A stretch of DNA of 64,000 bases from Crossaster papposus (lineage: Eukaryota > Echinodermata > Asteroidea > Velatida > Solasteridae): positions 4,546,001 to 4,610,000 of the forward strand of contig JBAIAA010000008.1 of assembly GCA_037893245.1 (NCBI GenBank). The letters are read 5' to 3'. Below the pieces are notes generated by a model. That model ran no database searches. It saw only the letters and a list, made by a program, of their open reading frames with translations, and was not told the origin of the DNA. Shown here one piece after another: positions 1 to 8,628 of the stretch (position 1 is its first letter; each line of letters starts with the position of its first letter). The translations under genes and the position numbers were made by a program.

Positions 1-547
1 TTTCCTGAATCAGTGTAAAAGCCTGCTGATAGGCGGCTTTTTCTGTACTGACATCGATGGCTAGCGGCGTATTTGCTTCAGTCAGCGCAGGCACAGCTGA
101 TGCTGGCGCTAAGCTGGCAACACCTGAAGCACCGCCGCCTGATAATTGCGTGACGCGCTCATCCAAATCGAGATAGCGGTCACGATTGTCCTGTTGCAAC
201 TGCTTGATGAGGTAAGCCTGCTCTTCCACCTGCCCTCTCAGCCCCATGACTTCATTACGCAGCTGATCCAGTGCATTGAGTAAATGCGCTGTCTCTCCCC
301 CCGCCGCCTGCTCAGCAACACCTGAAAAATCAGACGCTGTCACAGACTGACTGCTGGGCTGAAGACTGCTGACAATCGCTGTTGTTGGGCGAGATTCCAC
401 CACAGGCACAACCGCCATCGCCTTCACTGCAATCATCATAGATGCCATGGTGACAATCGATAGGCGCAGGGCTTTGCTGCCATACCCTGCTGATTTCAAT
501 AATAACTGGCTTCCGAGCCGTTTTTTCATCAATAGCGCAACACTCAT
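1..547 (-). CDS. cpoB: CpoB (YbgF) cell division coordinator, 3' end cut by window edge
   Basis: Reading the minus strand gives a long basic N-region, a hydrophobic segment ending near AVKAMA (signal peptide), then a coiled-coil stretch rich in Q, L and E (LLNALDQLRNEVMGLRGQVE) and the beginning of the TPR part (EKAAYQQAFTLIQE) where the window ends. This is the order seen in CpoB, the periplasmic TolA-binding protein that couples Tol-Pal to peptidoglycan synthesis. It follows pal by 16 bp and is the last gene of the tol-pal operon, its usual place. I chose the ATG at 547 because GGACAGG lies just upstream; an in-frame ATG at 529 (MKKRLGSQ) is the alternative start. Confidence 0.85.
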   Translation of the reverse strand, partial: MSVALLMKKRLGSQLLLKSAGYGSKALRLSIVTMASMMIAVKAMAVVPVVESRPTTAIVSSLQPSSQSVTASDFSGVAEQAAGGETAHLLNALDQLRNEVMGLRGQVEEQAYLIKQLQQDNRDRYLDLDERVTQLSGGGASGVASLAPASAVPALTEANTPLAIDVSTEKAAYQQAFTLIQE

Positions 548-563
548 TCAATGCCTGTCCGTT

Positions 564-1127
564 TTAGTTTACAAGGATAACGGCCCGGCGATTTTTCGAC
601 CAGGCCGTTGCATTATGGGCAACATCCAGTGGCTTTTCAAAACCAAAGCTGATCACTTCCACTCGACTGGCATCCACCCCTTTGGCAACCAGATAGCTTT
701 TCACCGAGTTAGCGCGGCGCTCACCCAGAGCCAGATTGTAGGTACGCGTACCACGTTCATCCGTATGCCCCTGAATAACAAGCTGTTTATTTAAACCCTG
801 GTTAGAGTTTAAAAATGCCGCTTGAACATCCAGCGCTTTATAATCACGATCAGTCAGCTTTGAACTATCAAATCCAAAGTTATATTGGTTATGGTTAAGT
901 AACTGTTCAATTTGCGCAGGGGATTCACCGGTAATTTTGCCACTGTCCACCACGGCTTGTACCGCAGGGTCCAGCACGGGCATCGTTTCAACAATCACTT
1001 CATCGGTCGTTAACGGTGCCGTATCGGAGATATCAGAACTGCTGGTTCCGCCAGAAGACGCACAACCCGTCAGCCAGATAGCCGTTGCGAGTGCGGCTGT
1101 GATTTTTACAAATTTTCCACCTTGCAT
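564..1127 (-). CDS. pal: Pal, peptidoglycan-associated outer-membrane lipoprotein
   Basis: 187 residues. The N-terminus has a lipoprotein signal with lipobox LTGC followed by a Ser/Gly/Thr-rich linker. The second half is an OmpA-like peptidoglycan-binding domain: NFGFDSSKL, then GHTDERGTRTYNLALGERRA and a C-terminal NRRAVI, which holds the Asp and Arg that bind diaminopimelate in the family. Pal anchors the outer membrane to the wall and is the outer-membrane end of the Tol-Pal system. An in-frame GTG at 1139 exists, but the ATG at 1127 has GGAG six bases upstream and fits family length. It lies 130 bp downstream of tolB and 16 bp ahead of cpoB. Confidence 0.96.
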   Translation of the reverse strand: MQGGKFVKITAALATAIWLTGCASSGGTSSSDISDTAPLTTDEVIVETMPVLDPAVQAVVDSGKITGESPAQIEQLLNHNQYNFGFDSSKLTDRDYKALDVQAAFLNSNQGLNKQLVIQGHTDERGTRTYNLALGERRANSVKSYLVAKGVDASRVEVISFGFEKPLDVAHNATAWSKNRRAVILVN

Positions 1128-1257
1128 TTCAAACTCCACTTTTCCACATCATTATTAACGATTACTCCCTAAAACGTGTCCATCCGTTTTGAGGCAGATT
1201 CCTGTACACTATCAGAAAAAACAAGGCCGAGGCTACAGCCGCCAAGGCCATCAGGCA

Positions 1258-2679
1258 CTATTGCCCTAAATTGACACTTGGGCCCCAAACCGGTTCCCGT
1301 ACATCACCACTGGCTGAAGGCAGGCGATATTTCACCCGACCATCCACAGACACAATCCCCAGTTCCCCATACACCTTACCGGGTGCTGAGTAGACAATGC
1401 GCCGACCACCGGGGGCAACACTCGGGGAGTCTTCCAGTGTTGACGACGTCAACAGCCGCAATCGCCCTGTTTCCAGATTCAGCACGCCAATATTAAAATC
1501 AGTAGATGTATGTCCTTTGTGCACCAAAGCCATGGATTTACCGTCCGGGAACACTTTACCGCGGGCATTAAATTTGCCGGTGAAGGTTAATCGACGAGGT
1601 TCACCACTGGCGGCATAGTTTCCATTTCCTTTAGCGGCAATAGCCAGTTCATAAATTTGTGCACTGCCTCCCCGGTTTGAGGTAAAGATGATCGACTTGC
1701 CATCAGGCATCCACGCCGGTTCTGTATCGATGGAGAAATGAGTGGTCACCTGACTCAGCTTTCCTGTGGCTAAATCAGAGATATAAATATCCGGATTACC
1801 ACTTTTCGACAAAACAAACGCCAGCTTTTTACCGTCGGGTGACCAGGCCGGTGAACTGTTCAGCCCTTTAAAGTCAGTCACCTGCTTACGGGTGCCGGTT
1901 GCCAGGTCTTGAACGTAGATAGCAGACCGTCCTGTTTCAAAGGACGCATAGGCCACCTTAGTACCATCCGGTGACCAGCTCGGTGACACAACCGGTTCTT
2001 TAGAACGGAAAATCGTCCGTACCCGTTTGCCATCAGCATCGGCATACTTCAACTGGTAATCAAACACGGGGGGCACCTGCGTTTTGTTTTTCCCTTTGAT
2101 CACTTCTTTGGCCGGTTCAATCATGTTAGCCGTGATATAAAGCAACCGTGTAGAAAAATCGCCCTTCGTGCCTGTAATTTTTTCGTAAACGGCATCACTC
2201 ACCGCATGGGCCAAGCCGCGCAACTGAGATGCCACCCCCTTAAATTCGCCACTGAGCATCGTGCGCTGGCGCACGACATCAAACAATTGGTAGTTAACAA
2301 TGTAGGTCTGCCCCACTTTATCAACGCGCCCTGTGACTAAATACGCAGCCCCGAGTATCTTCCAGTCACGATAAACGACTTCGGATGGTTTACTGGGAAA
2401 GCTCAACATATTGCTGCGGGGCAGTGCCGTAAACAACCCACTTAAGGTGAAGTCATGGCCGACAATACCTGCGAGGTCTTCAGGTAGCAGTGCTTTCCCC
2501 GACCAGGCAAACGGTGATACGGCCACCGTGGTTAATTTATCGTTACCCTGCGTGACTTCCAGTTCTAGATCTGCCTGGCTAATACGCGTAAGCAGTAACA
2601 TAGTCAGCAGTGAAAACCAGCTCACCCATCGGGGCAGCGAACACTGCTTCCCTGTGTTTAACCGGAGATTACTTATCAT
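1258..2679 (-). CDS. tolB: TolB, periplasmic Tol-Pal translocation protein
   Basis: 473 residues, slightly longer than the usual ~430 because of a long N-terminal leader. A hydrophobic segment around residues 18-35 is a signal sequence. The N-terminal alpha/beta domain (residues ~40-190) is followed by a six-bladed beta-propeller with repeated SPSWSPDGTKVAY, SPAWSPDGKKLAF and EPAWMPDGKSIIF motifs. TolB binds Pal and is released by TolA. Its ATG overlaps the tolA stop in an ATGA, showing translational coupling. The 130 bp between tolB and pal holds no obvious gene. Confidence 0.96.
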   Translation of the reverse strand: MISNLRLNTGKQCSLPRWVSWFSLLTMLLLTRISQADLELEVTQGNDKLTTVAVSPFAWSGKALLPEDLAGIVGHDFTLSGLFTALPRSNMLSFPSKPSEVVYRDWKILGAAYLVTGRVDKVGQTYIVNYQLFDVVRQRTMLSGEFKGVASQLRGLAHAVSDAVYEKITGTKGDFSTRLLYITANMIEPAKEVIKGKNKTQVPPVFDYQLKYADADGKRVRTIFRSKEPVVSPSWSPDGTKVAYASFETGRSAIYVQDLATGTRKQVTDFKGLNSSPAWSPDGKKLAFVLSKSGNPDIYISDLATGKLSQVTTHFSIDTEPAWMPDGKSIIFTSNRGGSAQIYELAIAAKGNGNYAASGEPRRLTFTGKFNARGKVFPDGKSMALVHKGHTSTDFNIGVLNLETGRLRLLTSSTLEDSPSVAPGGRRIVYSAPGKVYGELGIVSVDGRVKYRLPSASGDVREPVWGPSVNLGQ

Positions 2680-3506
2680 CTCATCAGATCCTCTGGACTA
2701 AACCGAATGGTAAAACGTCTGAAGTTATTGTCAAAAATGCGCCGATCCAGCGATTTGAGTTCGGTAAAAGGAGCGGACAGCTGTACAGCCTGCACCACTG
2801 AACGATCAAAAGCTTCATTACCACTCCCTTTTATTATTTTGTAACCCTGCAGCTCACCAAAAGGGGATAATCGTAGCTGTATAACAGTCTCCATGCCGTT
2901 ACGTGCACTGGGAGGCCGATTCCAGTATTGAGAGATAAGCCCCTTGATCAACTGCCCATAACGGGACACCTCCAGCGAGTCTTTTGCCGCCTGCTCTGCT
3001 TCGGCTAATGCCACTTGCTCTCTGGCGGCCTGCTCTTGTGCCAGCCTTCTCTTCAGGGCCTCCTGCGCTTTTTTCTTTTGCGCAGCACGCTCACGTTCTT
3101 TTACTAACGCTGCCTGACGCTCCTTTTCCCTGCGCTTAGCCTCTTTCTCCGTTTTTTTGGCTTTGGCATCGGCTTCCTGTTTTTTCTTCAGGGCAATTTG
3201 CTTTTGTCGTTCCGCTTCCTGACGGGCCTGCTTTTGTTGCGCCTGACGTTTGATTTTTTCCTGCTCAGCCTGTTGAGCACGTGCTATTGCCGCTTTGTCT
3301 TCTACTTCACGCACCGCAGGCTTTGGCTGTACCATCGGCACCACACTGGCCTTTATATGCGCTGGCAATACTTTAGGCTCGGAAGGGCTTGACCAGTTAA
3401 CAATCATTAAGCCAAACACCACCGCATGTGCCAGCAGTGATACAGCAACAGGTACACTGTAACCACGCAACAAACGCTGGCAAAACTGTTTGAATGTTGT
3501 TGTCAT
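2676..3506 (-). CDS. tolA: TolA, inner-membrane energy-transducing protein
   Basis: 276 residues from the ATG at 3506. Domain order is typical: one N-terminal transmembrane helix (VPVAVSLLAHAVVFGLMIV), a long charged Ala/Lys/Glu/Gln-rich helical domain II (residues ~65-175), and a C-terminal domain III with ISQYWNRPPSARNGM and LSPFGELQGYKIIKGSG, the TonB_C-like fold that contacts Pal and TolB. An upstream in-frame ATG at 3518 would overlap tolR by 11 bp. The 3506 ATG, one base past the tolR stop with a purine-rich GAAAAGTGAC before it, is preferred. The gene overlaps tolB by 4 bp. Confidence 0.94.
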   Translation of the reverse strand: MTTTFKQFCQRLLRGYSVPVAVSLLAHAVVFGLMIVNWSSPSEPKVLPAHIKASVVPMVQPKPAVREVEDKAAIARAQQAEQEKIKRQAQQKQARQEAERQKQIALKKKQEADAKAKKTEKEAKRREKERQAALVKERERAAQKKKAQEALKRRLAQEQAAREQVALAEAEQAAKDSLEVSRYGQLIKGLISQYWNRPPSARNGMETVIQLRLSPFGELQGYKIIKGSGNEAFDRSVVQAVQLSAPFTELKSLDRRIFDNNFRRFTIRFSPEDLMR

Positions 3507-3507
3507 G

Positions 3508-3945
3508 TCACTTTTCATTCAGTGAGGCCGGGTCCGTGATCAACCCCACATTATCAACCCCGGCCCCCTGCAAACGAGCCATAAGCTCAACGACCGCCCC
3601 GTAATCGACCTCTCGGTCACCTTTAATCAACACATTAGTACCAGGTTTAGCGGCCAGCACTTTACTCACCTTGCCCTGAATACTCTCCAGCGAGGTGGCT
3701 TTGTCCTGATGATCCCCCAAATCGATAAAATACTGACCGTTTGCTTTTACCGAAACGATCAGGCTTTCCTGATTCTCAGGAATCGGCATGGGCTTACTCA
3801 CCACTTTTGGCAATTCCACCTTCACGCCCTGCGTTAACATGGGCGCACTGACCATAAACGCCACCAGCAATACCATCATGATATCGATAAACGGCACCAT
3901 GTTGATATCGGCCATGGGCTTGCGCCGGGTTCTTGCTCTTGACAT
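3508..3945 (-). CDS. tolR: TolR, inner-membrane proton-channel subunit
   Basis: 145 residues, ExbD/TolR family. A basic N-terminus (SRARTRRKPMADINMVPF) precedes one transmembrane helix (FIDIMMVLLVAFMVSAPML) whose leading Asp is the proton-carrying residue in the family. The periplasmic part contains KGDREVDYGAVVELM near the C-terminus as expected. TolR pairs with TolQ to harvest the proton gradient for TolA. A GGGAGG ribosome-binding site lies just upstream of its ATG, 14 bp after tolQ. Confidence 0.96.
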   Translation of the reverse strand: MSRARTRRKPMADINMVPFIDIMMVLLVAFMVSAPMLTQGVKVELPKVVSKPMPIPENQESLIVSVKANGQYFIDLGDHQDKATSLESIQGKVSKVLAAKPGTNVLIKGDREVDYGAVVELMARLQGAGVDNVGLITDPASLNEK

Positions 3946-3959
3946 GGAACCTCCCTGCG

Positions 3960-4643
3960 CTATTGCGAACGGCTGTGCACTTTACGGTGTAAGATACTGG
4001 AGAACTCATCCGCAAACGTTTCATAGCTGGATAACAGTGCATCGACCCGTGATGCGTAACGGTTATAAGCAATCACTGCCGGTATAGCCGTGACCAAACC
4101 CACCGCTGTTGTCAGCAGCGCTTCTGCAATACCCGGTGCGACCGAGGCTAACGTGGCCTGTTGTACCTGTGCCAACCCACGGAAGGAATTCATAATCCCA
4201 ACCACTGTACCAAACAGACCAACATAGGGACTGGTTGACCCAACACTGGCCAAAAAGGGCAAATGCATTTCTAGCTTTTCCTGCTCACGGGAAATAGCCA
4301 CACGCATGGCACGCTGCGTGCCTTCCATTATGGCATCCGCATCCGTAGTCCCAATGCTTCGCAGGCGTGAAAACTCACGAAACCCTGATTTAAAAATCTG
4401 CTCTAAGCCACTGTCCTGGCTTTCTGCGGCTTCAACCTCTTTATATAACTGTGATAAATCCATGCCTGACCAGAACCGGTCTTCAAAGGCCTGCATGGAT
4501 TGCCGTGTGACACGCAACAAAATGCCTCGCTGGACAATCATCACCCAAGACACCGCTGATGCAATCACCAGCATCAGTAATACAAACAGTACAACCCAGC
4601 TGGCATTGGCTATCAATGCCAGTAATGACATATCGTCAGTCAC
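3960..4643 (-). CDS. tolQ: TolQ, inner-membrane proton-channel subunit
   Basis: 227 residues, MotA/TolQ/ExbB family. Three transmembrane helices are visible: residues ~8-32, then one starting in the GLFGTVVGIMNSF region, and one around IAEALLTTAVGLVTAIPAVIAYN. The last holds the Thr/Gly-rich signature of the family. Forms the stator motor with TolR that energises TolA during division. I kept the GTG start because AGGA lies six bases before it; an ATG four codons in is the alternative. It is 22 bp after ybgC. Confidence 0.95.
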   Translation of the reverse strand: MTDDMSLLALIANASWVVLFVLLMLVIASAVSWVMIVQRGILLRVTRQSMQAFEDRFWSGMDLSQLYKEVEAAESQDSGLEQIFKSGFREFSRLRSIGTTDADAIMEGTQRAMRVAISREQEKLEMHLPFLASVGSTSPYVGLFGTVVGIMNSFRGLAQVQQATLASVAPGIAEALLTTAVGLVTAIPAVIAYNRYASRVDALLSSYETFADEFSSILHRKVHSRSQ

Positions 4644-4665
4644 TGAAATCCTCGCTTTTTCTTAC

Positions 4666-5094
4666 TCAGTGTTCTTGCATCAATCGAAAGGCTTCAGCGA
4701 CCTCAGAGGGTAACCTTGCCGGTTTTAATGTACTGGCATCCGCGCAGGCCAAAACAATACGCCCAGTACATACGGGAACTAAATGTTCCTGATGCAGTAT
4801 CTGTTGATGAAAGATGACCCGACTGCGCCCTGCAGATTCAACATCTGCCGTTGCCAGCAGGCTATCATCCAACCTTGCAGGCTGATGGTACTTGACATTG
4901 ACTTCAGCGACCACAAAAATCAAGCCTGCATCCATCACGCTACTCAGTTCGACTGAGTGTACTCTAAAGCGCTCCGTCCGAGCACGCTCCATATAATTGA
5001 TATAGGTCGGATGGAAAACAACACCATAGGTATCCGTATCCTGAGGGTAGACACGAATGGGCCAGGAAAAATGCGGGGGTTCTGAGAGATCCAT
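4666..5094 (-). CDS. ybgC: YbgC acyl-CoA thioesterase of the tol-pal operon
   Basis: 142 residues from the ATG at 5094 (MDLSEPP); the reading frame also allows an ATG at 5130. Hotdog-fold 4-hydroxybenzoyl-CoA thioesterase family: YPQDTDTYGVVFHPTYINYMERAR carries the catalytic Asp and the GVV-H signature. YbgC enzymes hydrolyse short-chain or hydroxy acyl-CoA and are the first gene of the tol-pal operon in most gammaproteobacteria. In the ancestral order ruvB would lie next upstream. Here the 8.8 kb in between is filled by insertion sequences and accessory genes. Confidence 0.93.
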   Translation of the reverse strand: MDLSEPPHFSWPIRVYPQDTDTYGVVFHPTYINYMERARTERFRVHSVELSSVMDAGLIFVVAEVNVKYHQPARLDDSLLATADVESAGRSRVIFHQQILHQEHLVPVCTGRIVLACADASTLKPARLPSEVAEAFRLMQEH

Positions 5095-5436
5095 GCTGTT
5101 CGCTACCTGTCTTTGTACGAAAAAAGGCATTTTTTCATGCTAACGGTAGAGAAGAAAGAGTAAAGTTGAGCACCCATTGGGGTTCCAGACAGGTTATCCA
5201 CGATGAGTATAAAAAATGGACGTTTCGATAAAATCGCTTAGCTTGAATAGGCCGTGTTTTCTACTCTTCTCGATCAAACGGGCTGGGGTCAGGGCTATCT
5301 GGTTTCTCCGGATTTTCTGCTTCATATTGAACCGGTTGAGCCCTTTCACCTATTTCAATAGGTTGGGACTTCCAGCGTTTTACCCTTTCATCCCACTTCG
5401 CATTTATATTATTCTTTAGCGTTTTATCCACTTTTT

Positions 5437-6553
5437 TAGAACTTACGCATTGACAGACATCCAAAAAAATTGCTAGATCAGCAAAAAAACAGTGGATGTC
5501 GTCGTGCGTAGAAAAATAACAAAACCAACAACAGCCAAGTGCGACCTCCAGAAGTATACGGGGTTTCTACTCTGTGAACCCAAATCAGCCACCTGTACCC
5601 GTCTTAGCGAATTGAGTGATATATCGCATGACAGTGTTAACCGCTTTCTCCAACGTGAAAACTTTGCTCCTGAAAATCTTTTTCTAGAAGCGTCAGCAAG
5701 GCTTATTCTTGAAGGTGGGACGCTATCGGTTGATGATACGGTGCTGGATAAACCTTATACCCATTACACGGCTTTAGTCGGTCATTACTACTCAGGAAAG
5801 CACCACAAAACCGTCAAGGGTATTAATCTCATCACGCTTTATTACACGGACATCAAAGGCTACAACTTGCCCGTTAATTTCCGTATTTACAATCCAGCCG
5901 ATGGCAAAACTAAAAATAACTACTTTGTCGATATGCTGAAAGAAGTACTGGCATGGGGACTCGAACCTGCATGTGTTACCGGTGACTCTTGGTATAGCAG
6001 TATTGGAAACCTCAAAGCTGTGAAAAACAATGGTTTGGGTTTTATGTTCGCTGTTAAAAGCAACCGTACTGTCTCTGTGCAAAAGGGTAACTACCAACAG
6101 GTGCAGAGCCTGGAGATTCCCGAAGAAAGAAAAACTGTATGGCTACGTAACTTTGGTCATGTACGACTCTACCGGACGCGACTCAAAAACGAGCTGCGCC
6201 ATTACGTTGTTTACACTCCTCATGTCGGAGCAGATCTATCTCCACGATCTGATTTTGATCAGCTGCACCAACATCATTGGGCGATCGAAGAGTATCACCG
6301 GGCATTAAAGCAACTCTGCAACATCGAGCGTTTTCAGGTGAGAGGGGAGCGACAGGTCCGGAATCATATTTTTGCGGCTATCTTTGGCTATACCTGTCTT
6401 CAGGCGATGAAAGTATCAGGGTCACTCAGAAGCGTCTATAGCGTCAGGAAAGACGCCCTCAAAGAAGCTACCTGGGATTTCATAAAAAGTTTCTCCGAGG
6501 GGAAGGAATGGTTGAGGCCATTTTTTGCCGGACCTGTCAATGCGTAAGTTCTA
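5437..6553 (+). mobile_element. IS701-like element, complete copy 1 (1,117 bp)
   Basis: Ends are TAGAACTTACGCATTGACAG and its near-perfect inverse. The element is flanked by a 5-bp duplication TTTTT (5432-5436 and 6554-6558). It carries a single transposase gene. The same length and ends recur at 56984-58100 with duplication CCATC, a truncated copy starts at 42740, and an 81-bp internal-deletion remnant lies at 32529. A 5-bp duplication differs from the 4-bp YTAR site usually given for IS701, so the family label rests on the transposase. Confidence 0.9.
5492..6547 (+). CDS. IS701-family-like DDE transposase
   Basis: 351 residues from a GTG start. DDE signature: SVDDTVLDKPY supplies the first Asp, CVTGDSWYSS the second, and HHWAIEEYHRALKQ the Glu in the E-E-Y-H-R-x-L-K arrangement typical of IS701/IS4-like enzymes. 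N-terminal residues ~20-70 look like the DNA-binding part. No frameshift or stop is visible, so it may be active. It differs from copy 3 by only a handful of residues (for example DLQKYTG against DLPKYTG). Confidence 0.88.
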   Translation: MDVVVRRKITKPTTAKCDLQKYTGFLLCEPKSATCTRLSELSDISHDSVNRFLQRENFAPENLFLEASARLILEGGTLSVDDTVLDKPYTHYTALVGHYYSGKHHKTVKGINLITLYYTDIKGYNLPVNFRIYNPADGKTKNNYFVDMLKEVLAWGLEPACVTGDSWYSSIGNLKAVKNNGLGFMFAVKSNRTVSVQKGNYQQVQSLEIPEERKTVWLRNFGHVRLYRTRLKNELRHYVVYTPHVGADLSPRSDFDQLHQHHWAIEEYHRALKQLCNIERFQVRGERQVRNHIFAAIFGYTCLQAMKVSGSLRSVYSVRKDALKEATWDFIKSFSEGKEWLRPFFAGPVNA

Positions 6554-7316
6554 TTTTTCAATACCAGAGGCTTTCAACAACGCATTTTTCCATAGCGATT
6601 TATAAGTGTTCATGTTTTTATTTTCAAGAGGATTCTCACTTACATAGCTCTTTACCTCTGTCAATGAATCCGTAACAACAGCCAGAAATGCCTGCCTTTG
6701 CTTAGGATCCATATCTTTGGTATCGGCAGGAAAAGGAATAATCGTCATCCACTCCCCATCATCCATCTGGATCTCAACAAGTATTCCATCAGAGTTCTTA
6801 AAACTCTTCTCTTTCTCTAATGCCGTTTTAAGTTTCTGCAATGCGCCTTCTGCTATGCTTCCCATGCTATTTTTGACAAACTGTTCTCCCTGATCCTTAT
6901 GGAAGTTCATCGCCGCCATCAATTCAGCCTCTGCGCTATCGTCTGTCTCTTCTACTTTTCCGGCTTCCTTGACAGATCGTTCAGTCACTTTTGTGTCAGG
7001 AACATCACTATCAGTTGGTTTTTGCGCCTGCTTTACACTCTGCTTTTTTTCTGGCGGTTGCCCAACTTCAACGTCTTGACCAGTAGGGCCTTTTTTTTTG
7101 GCTGTAACGTTAGGGGCTGTAGCACCGCTATCAGACACAGGAGGCTGTGCGACAGGACCCGCTTTGCCTGGTTTCATCATTTATCCTTGATATAAAAGAG
7201 CCTACTGTAAAAATATCGGCATGATTAACATATAATCAAATTATTGAGGTATATCCTTGATAAATCATTACCCTATGAACAGTGAACCCGTATTTTCTCT
7301 CACCCTATCGCTTACA

Positions 7317-7808
7317 TTAATAATACCTATATCCGTGACGCCCACAACCATAACAATGCGGATAAGACCAATACCCACTGTTACGCCTGAGGCGTTCTTC
7401 TTCCTGCTGCTGCTTCCGTAGCTGATCAATCCTGTGTTCATGGTTAATCGCGGCATTTGTCTGTCGTTGCGCGTTGAGTAAATCCGCCTCAGGTACCGGT
7501 TGACCTAATTGATGCAAAGCCTGTTTAGCATCAGGTACTCCCCAACGGGCAGCCAGGGTATAATTCTGTTCGGCCTGATCCAATGACTGAGCTATACCTA
7601 AACCTTTTTCGAAACACTCCCCTAACAAATAGTAATCCATTGGAGCCATCAATGATGATGCTTGTAATCTCTGGCAAGAGGCCTCCGATAACAGTGCCAT
7701 GTTGGGTGTCGCGACCGGCTCCGCATCCACCTTTATTAACTGGCACTCTGTCAGTAAGCTGAAGCCTACAATGACTACGCATCGTGCTGTATGCAAATAT
7801 CGGAGCAT
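7317..7808 (-). CDS. Small exported Sel1-repeat-like protein
   Basis: 163 residues. N-terminal hydrophobic segment with a Cys (VVIVGFSLLTEC) suggests export, perhaps as a lipoprotein although the lipobox is not canonical. Residues ~57-105 (YYLLGECFEKGLG ... AEQNYTLAARWGVPDAKQAL) match the Sel1/TPR-like pattern. The C-terminus is Gln/Glu/Arg-rich, then ends in a Tyr/Gly/His/Cys-rich tail (YPHCYGCGRHGYRYY). Sel1 proteins often mediate protein contacts. I cannot name a partner. It stands alone on the minus strand between the split unknown gene and the IS91 element. Confidence 0.55.
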   Translation of the reverse strand: MLRYLHTARCVVIVGFSLLTECQLIKVDAEPVATPNMALLSEASCQRLQASSLMAPMDYYLLGECFEKGLGIAQSLDQAEQNYTLAARWGVPDAKQALHQLGQPVPEADLLNAQRQTNAAINHEHRIDQLRKQQQEEERLRRNSGYWSYPHCYGCGRHGYRYY

Positions 7809-8112
7809 AGCACCGCTCTTTAAGGTGGTTTCCAGTATTTTATAGGCTAGTAACAGATAAAGGGAGAACAGATGAGTTTCTCTTAATAAACATTTTGCTA
7901 CCTGCTAATCATCGTTGGTGTGTGGTAAAAGAGATCAATGGCAGGAGGCTTTCTTTTACATATTTGCAGACTGCAATTTTATAGCTGAGTTCAAAGTCAA
8001 CCGTTTACCAACCTGAAAGCGGTTGACTCTGAAAAGCACAATCCTCCCTGTAAAACATAAGACCCCTCTTTCATATCTCAATAAATATTAGATCGAAAGA
8101 GGTAATCCTTAC
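7809..8112. other. Intergenic stretch between Sel1-like gene and IS91
   Basis: No credible gene. It should hold the promoter of the Sel1-like gene. Near its right end an interrupted inverted repeat CCTCTTTC ... GAAAGAGG (about 8072-8110) lies close to the probable left boundary of the IS91 element. I cannot tell whether it is a terminator, having no T-tract, or part of the element end. Confidence 0.4.
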
Positions 8113-8628
8113 TTCAAGGTGTGCCGCTCCGCGGCGGCTTTCCTCCCGTGCCAAATAGAGGGCTTCCAGCCAACTTTCCTTAACGTCACTTGTCCTTTAT
8201 AGTTCCATCCTTCACTTTTCATCAACAACCATCTGGGCTTGTGCTATCCGCACCCCTTCCCGCATGAAGCAACTGCTGCACCTCGAAAAGGCATGGTGGC
8301 AGTATTATCAAAAACACAAAGACACTCTGAGACCCGTTGTTATTGAGACCATGGGGCTACTTCTGGCTTGTGGAACGACTCTTTTGGGATTTGCGACTTT
8401 TCGTTGCTCTAAGCTCGGCTGTTTCTTTACGAAAAAGATCTGCTTTGGCTGTAACTCCCGATTTTGTAACACCTGTGGCAAAAAAAAGACCGATCAGTGG
8501 CTCGAAAATATGAAGGCCACACTGCCTGATACACGCTGGCAACACATCACGTTTACTATGCCTGATGTCCTTTGGCGTTTCTTTGAAGTCAATCGTCACC
8601 TACAGGGTAACCTCAGTGCAATAGCCGC

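Larger units (their letters stand above)
5261..7180 (-). pseudogene. Unknown protein gene split in frame by an IS701-like element
   Basis: The upstream part (7180 down to 6554) encodes 209 residues: a Pro/Lys/Gln-rich, low-complexity first ~85 residues, then a more ordered acidic and helical part (MAAMNFHKDQGEQF, DGILVEIQMDDGEWM). The frame stops at a TAG created by the IS end. After removing the IS and one copy of the TTTTT duplication, the frame continues without a break from 5431 to 5261, adding 56 residues (VDKTLKNNINAKW ... DREE). Original length is about 265 residues. I recognise no domain. AAGGAT lies just upstream of the paired ATGs. The N-terminal 209 residues could still be made. 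Confidence 0.7.
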
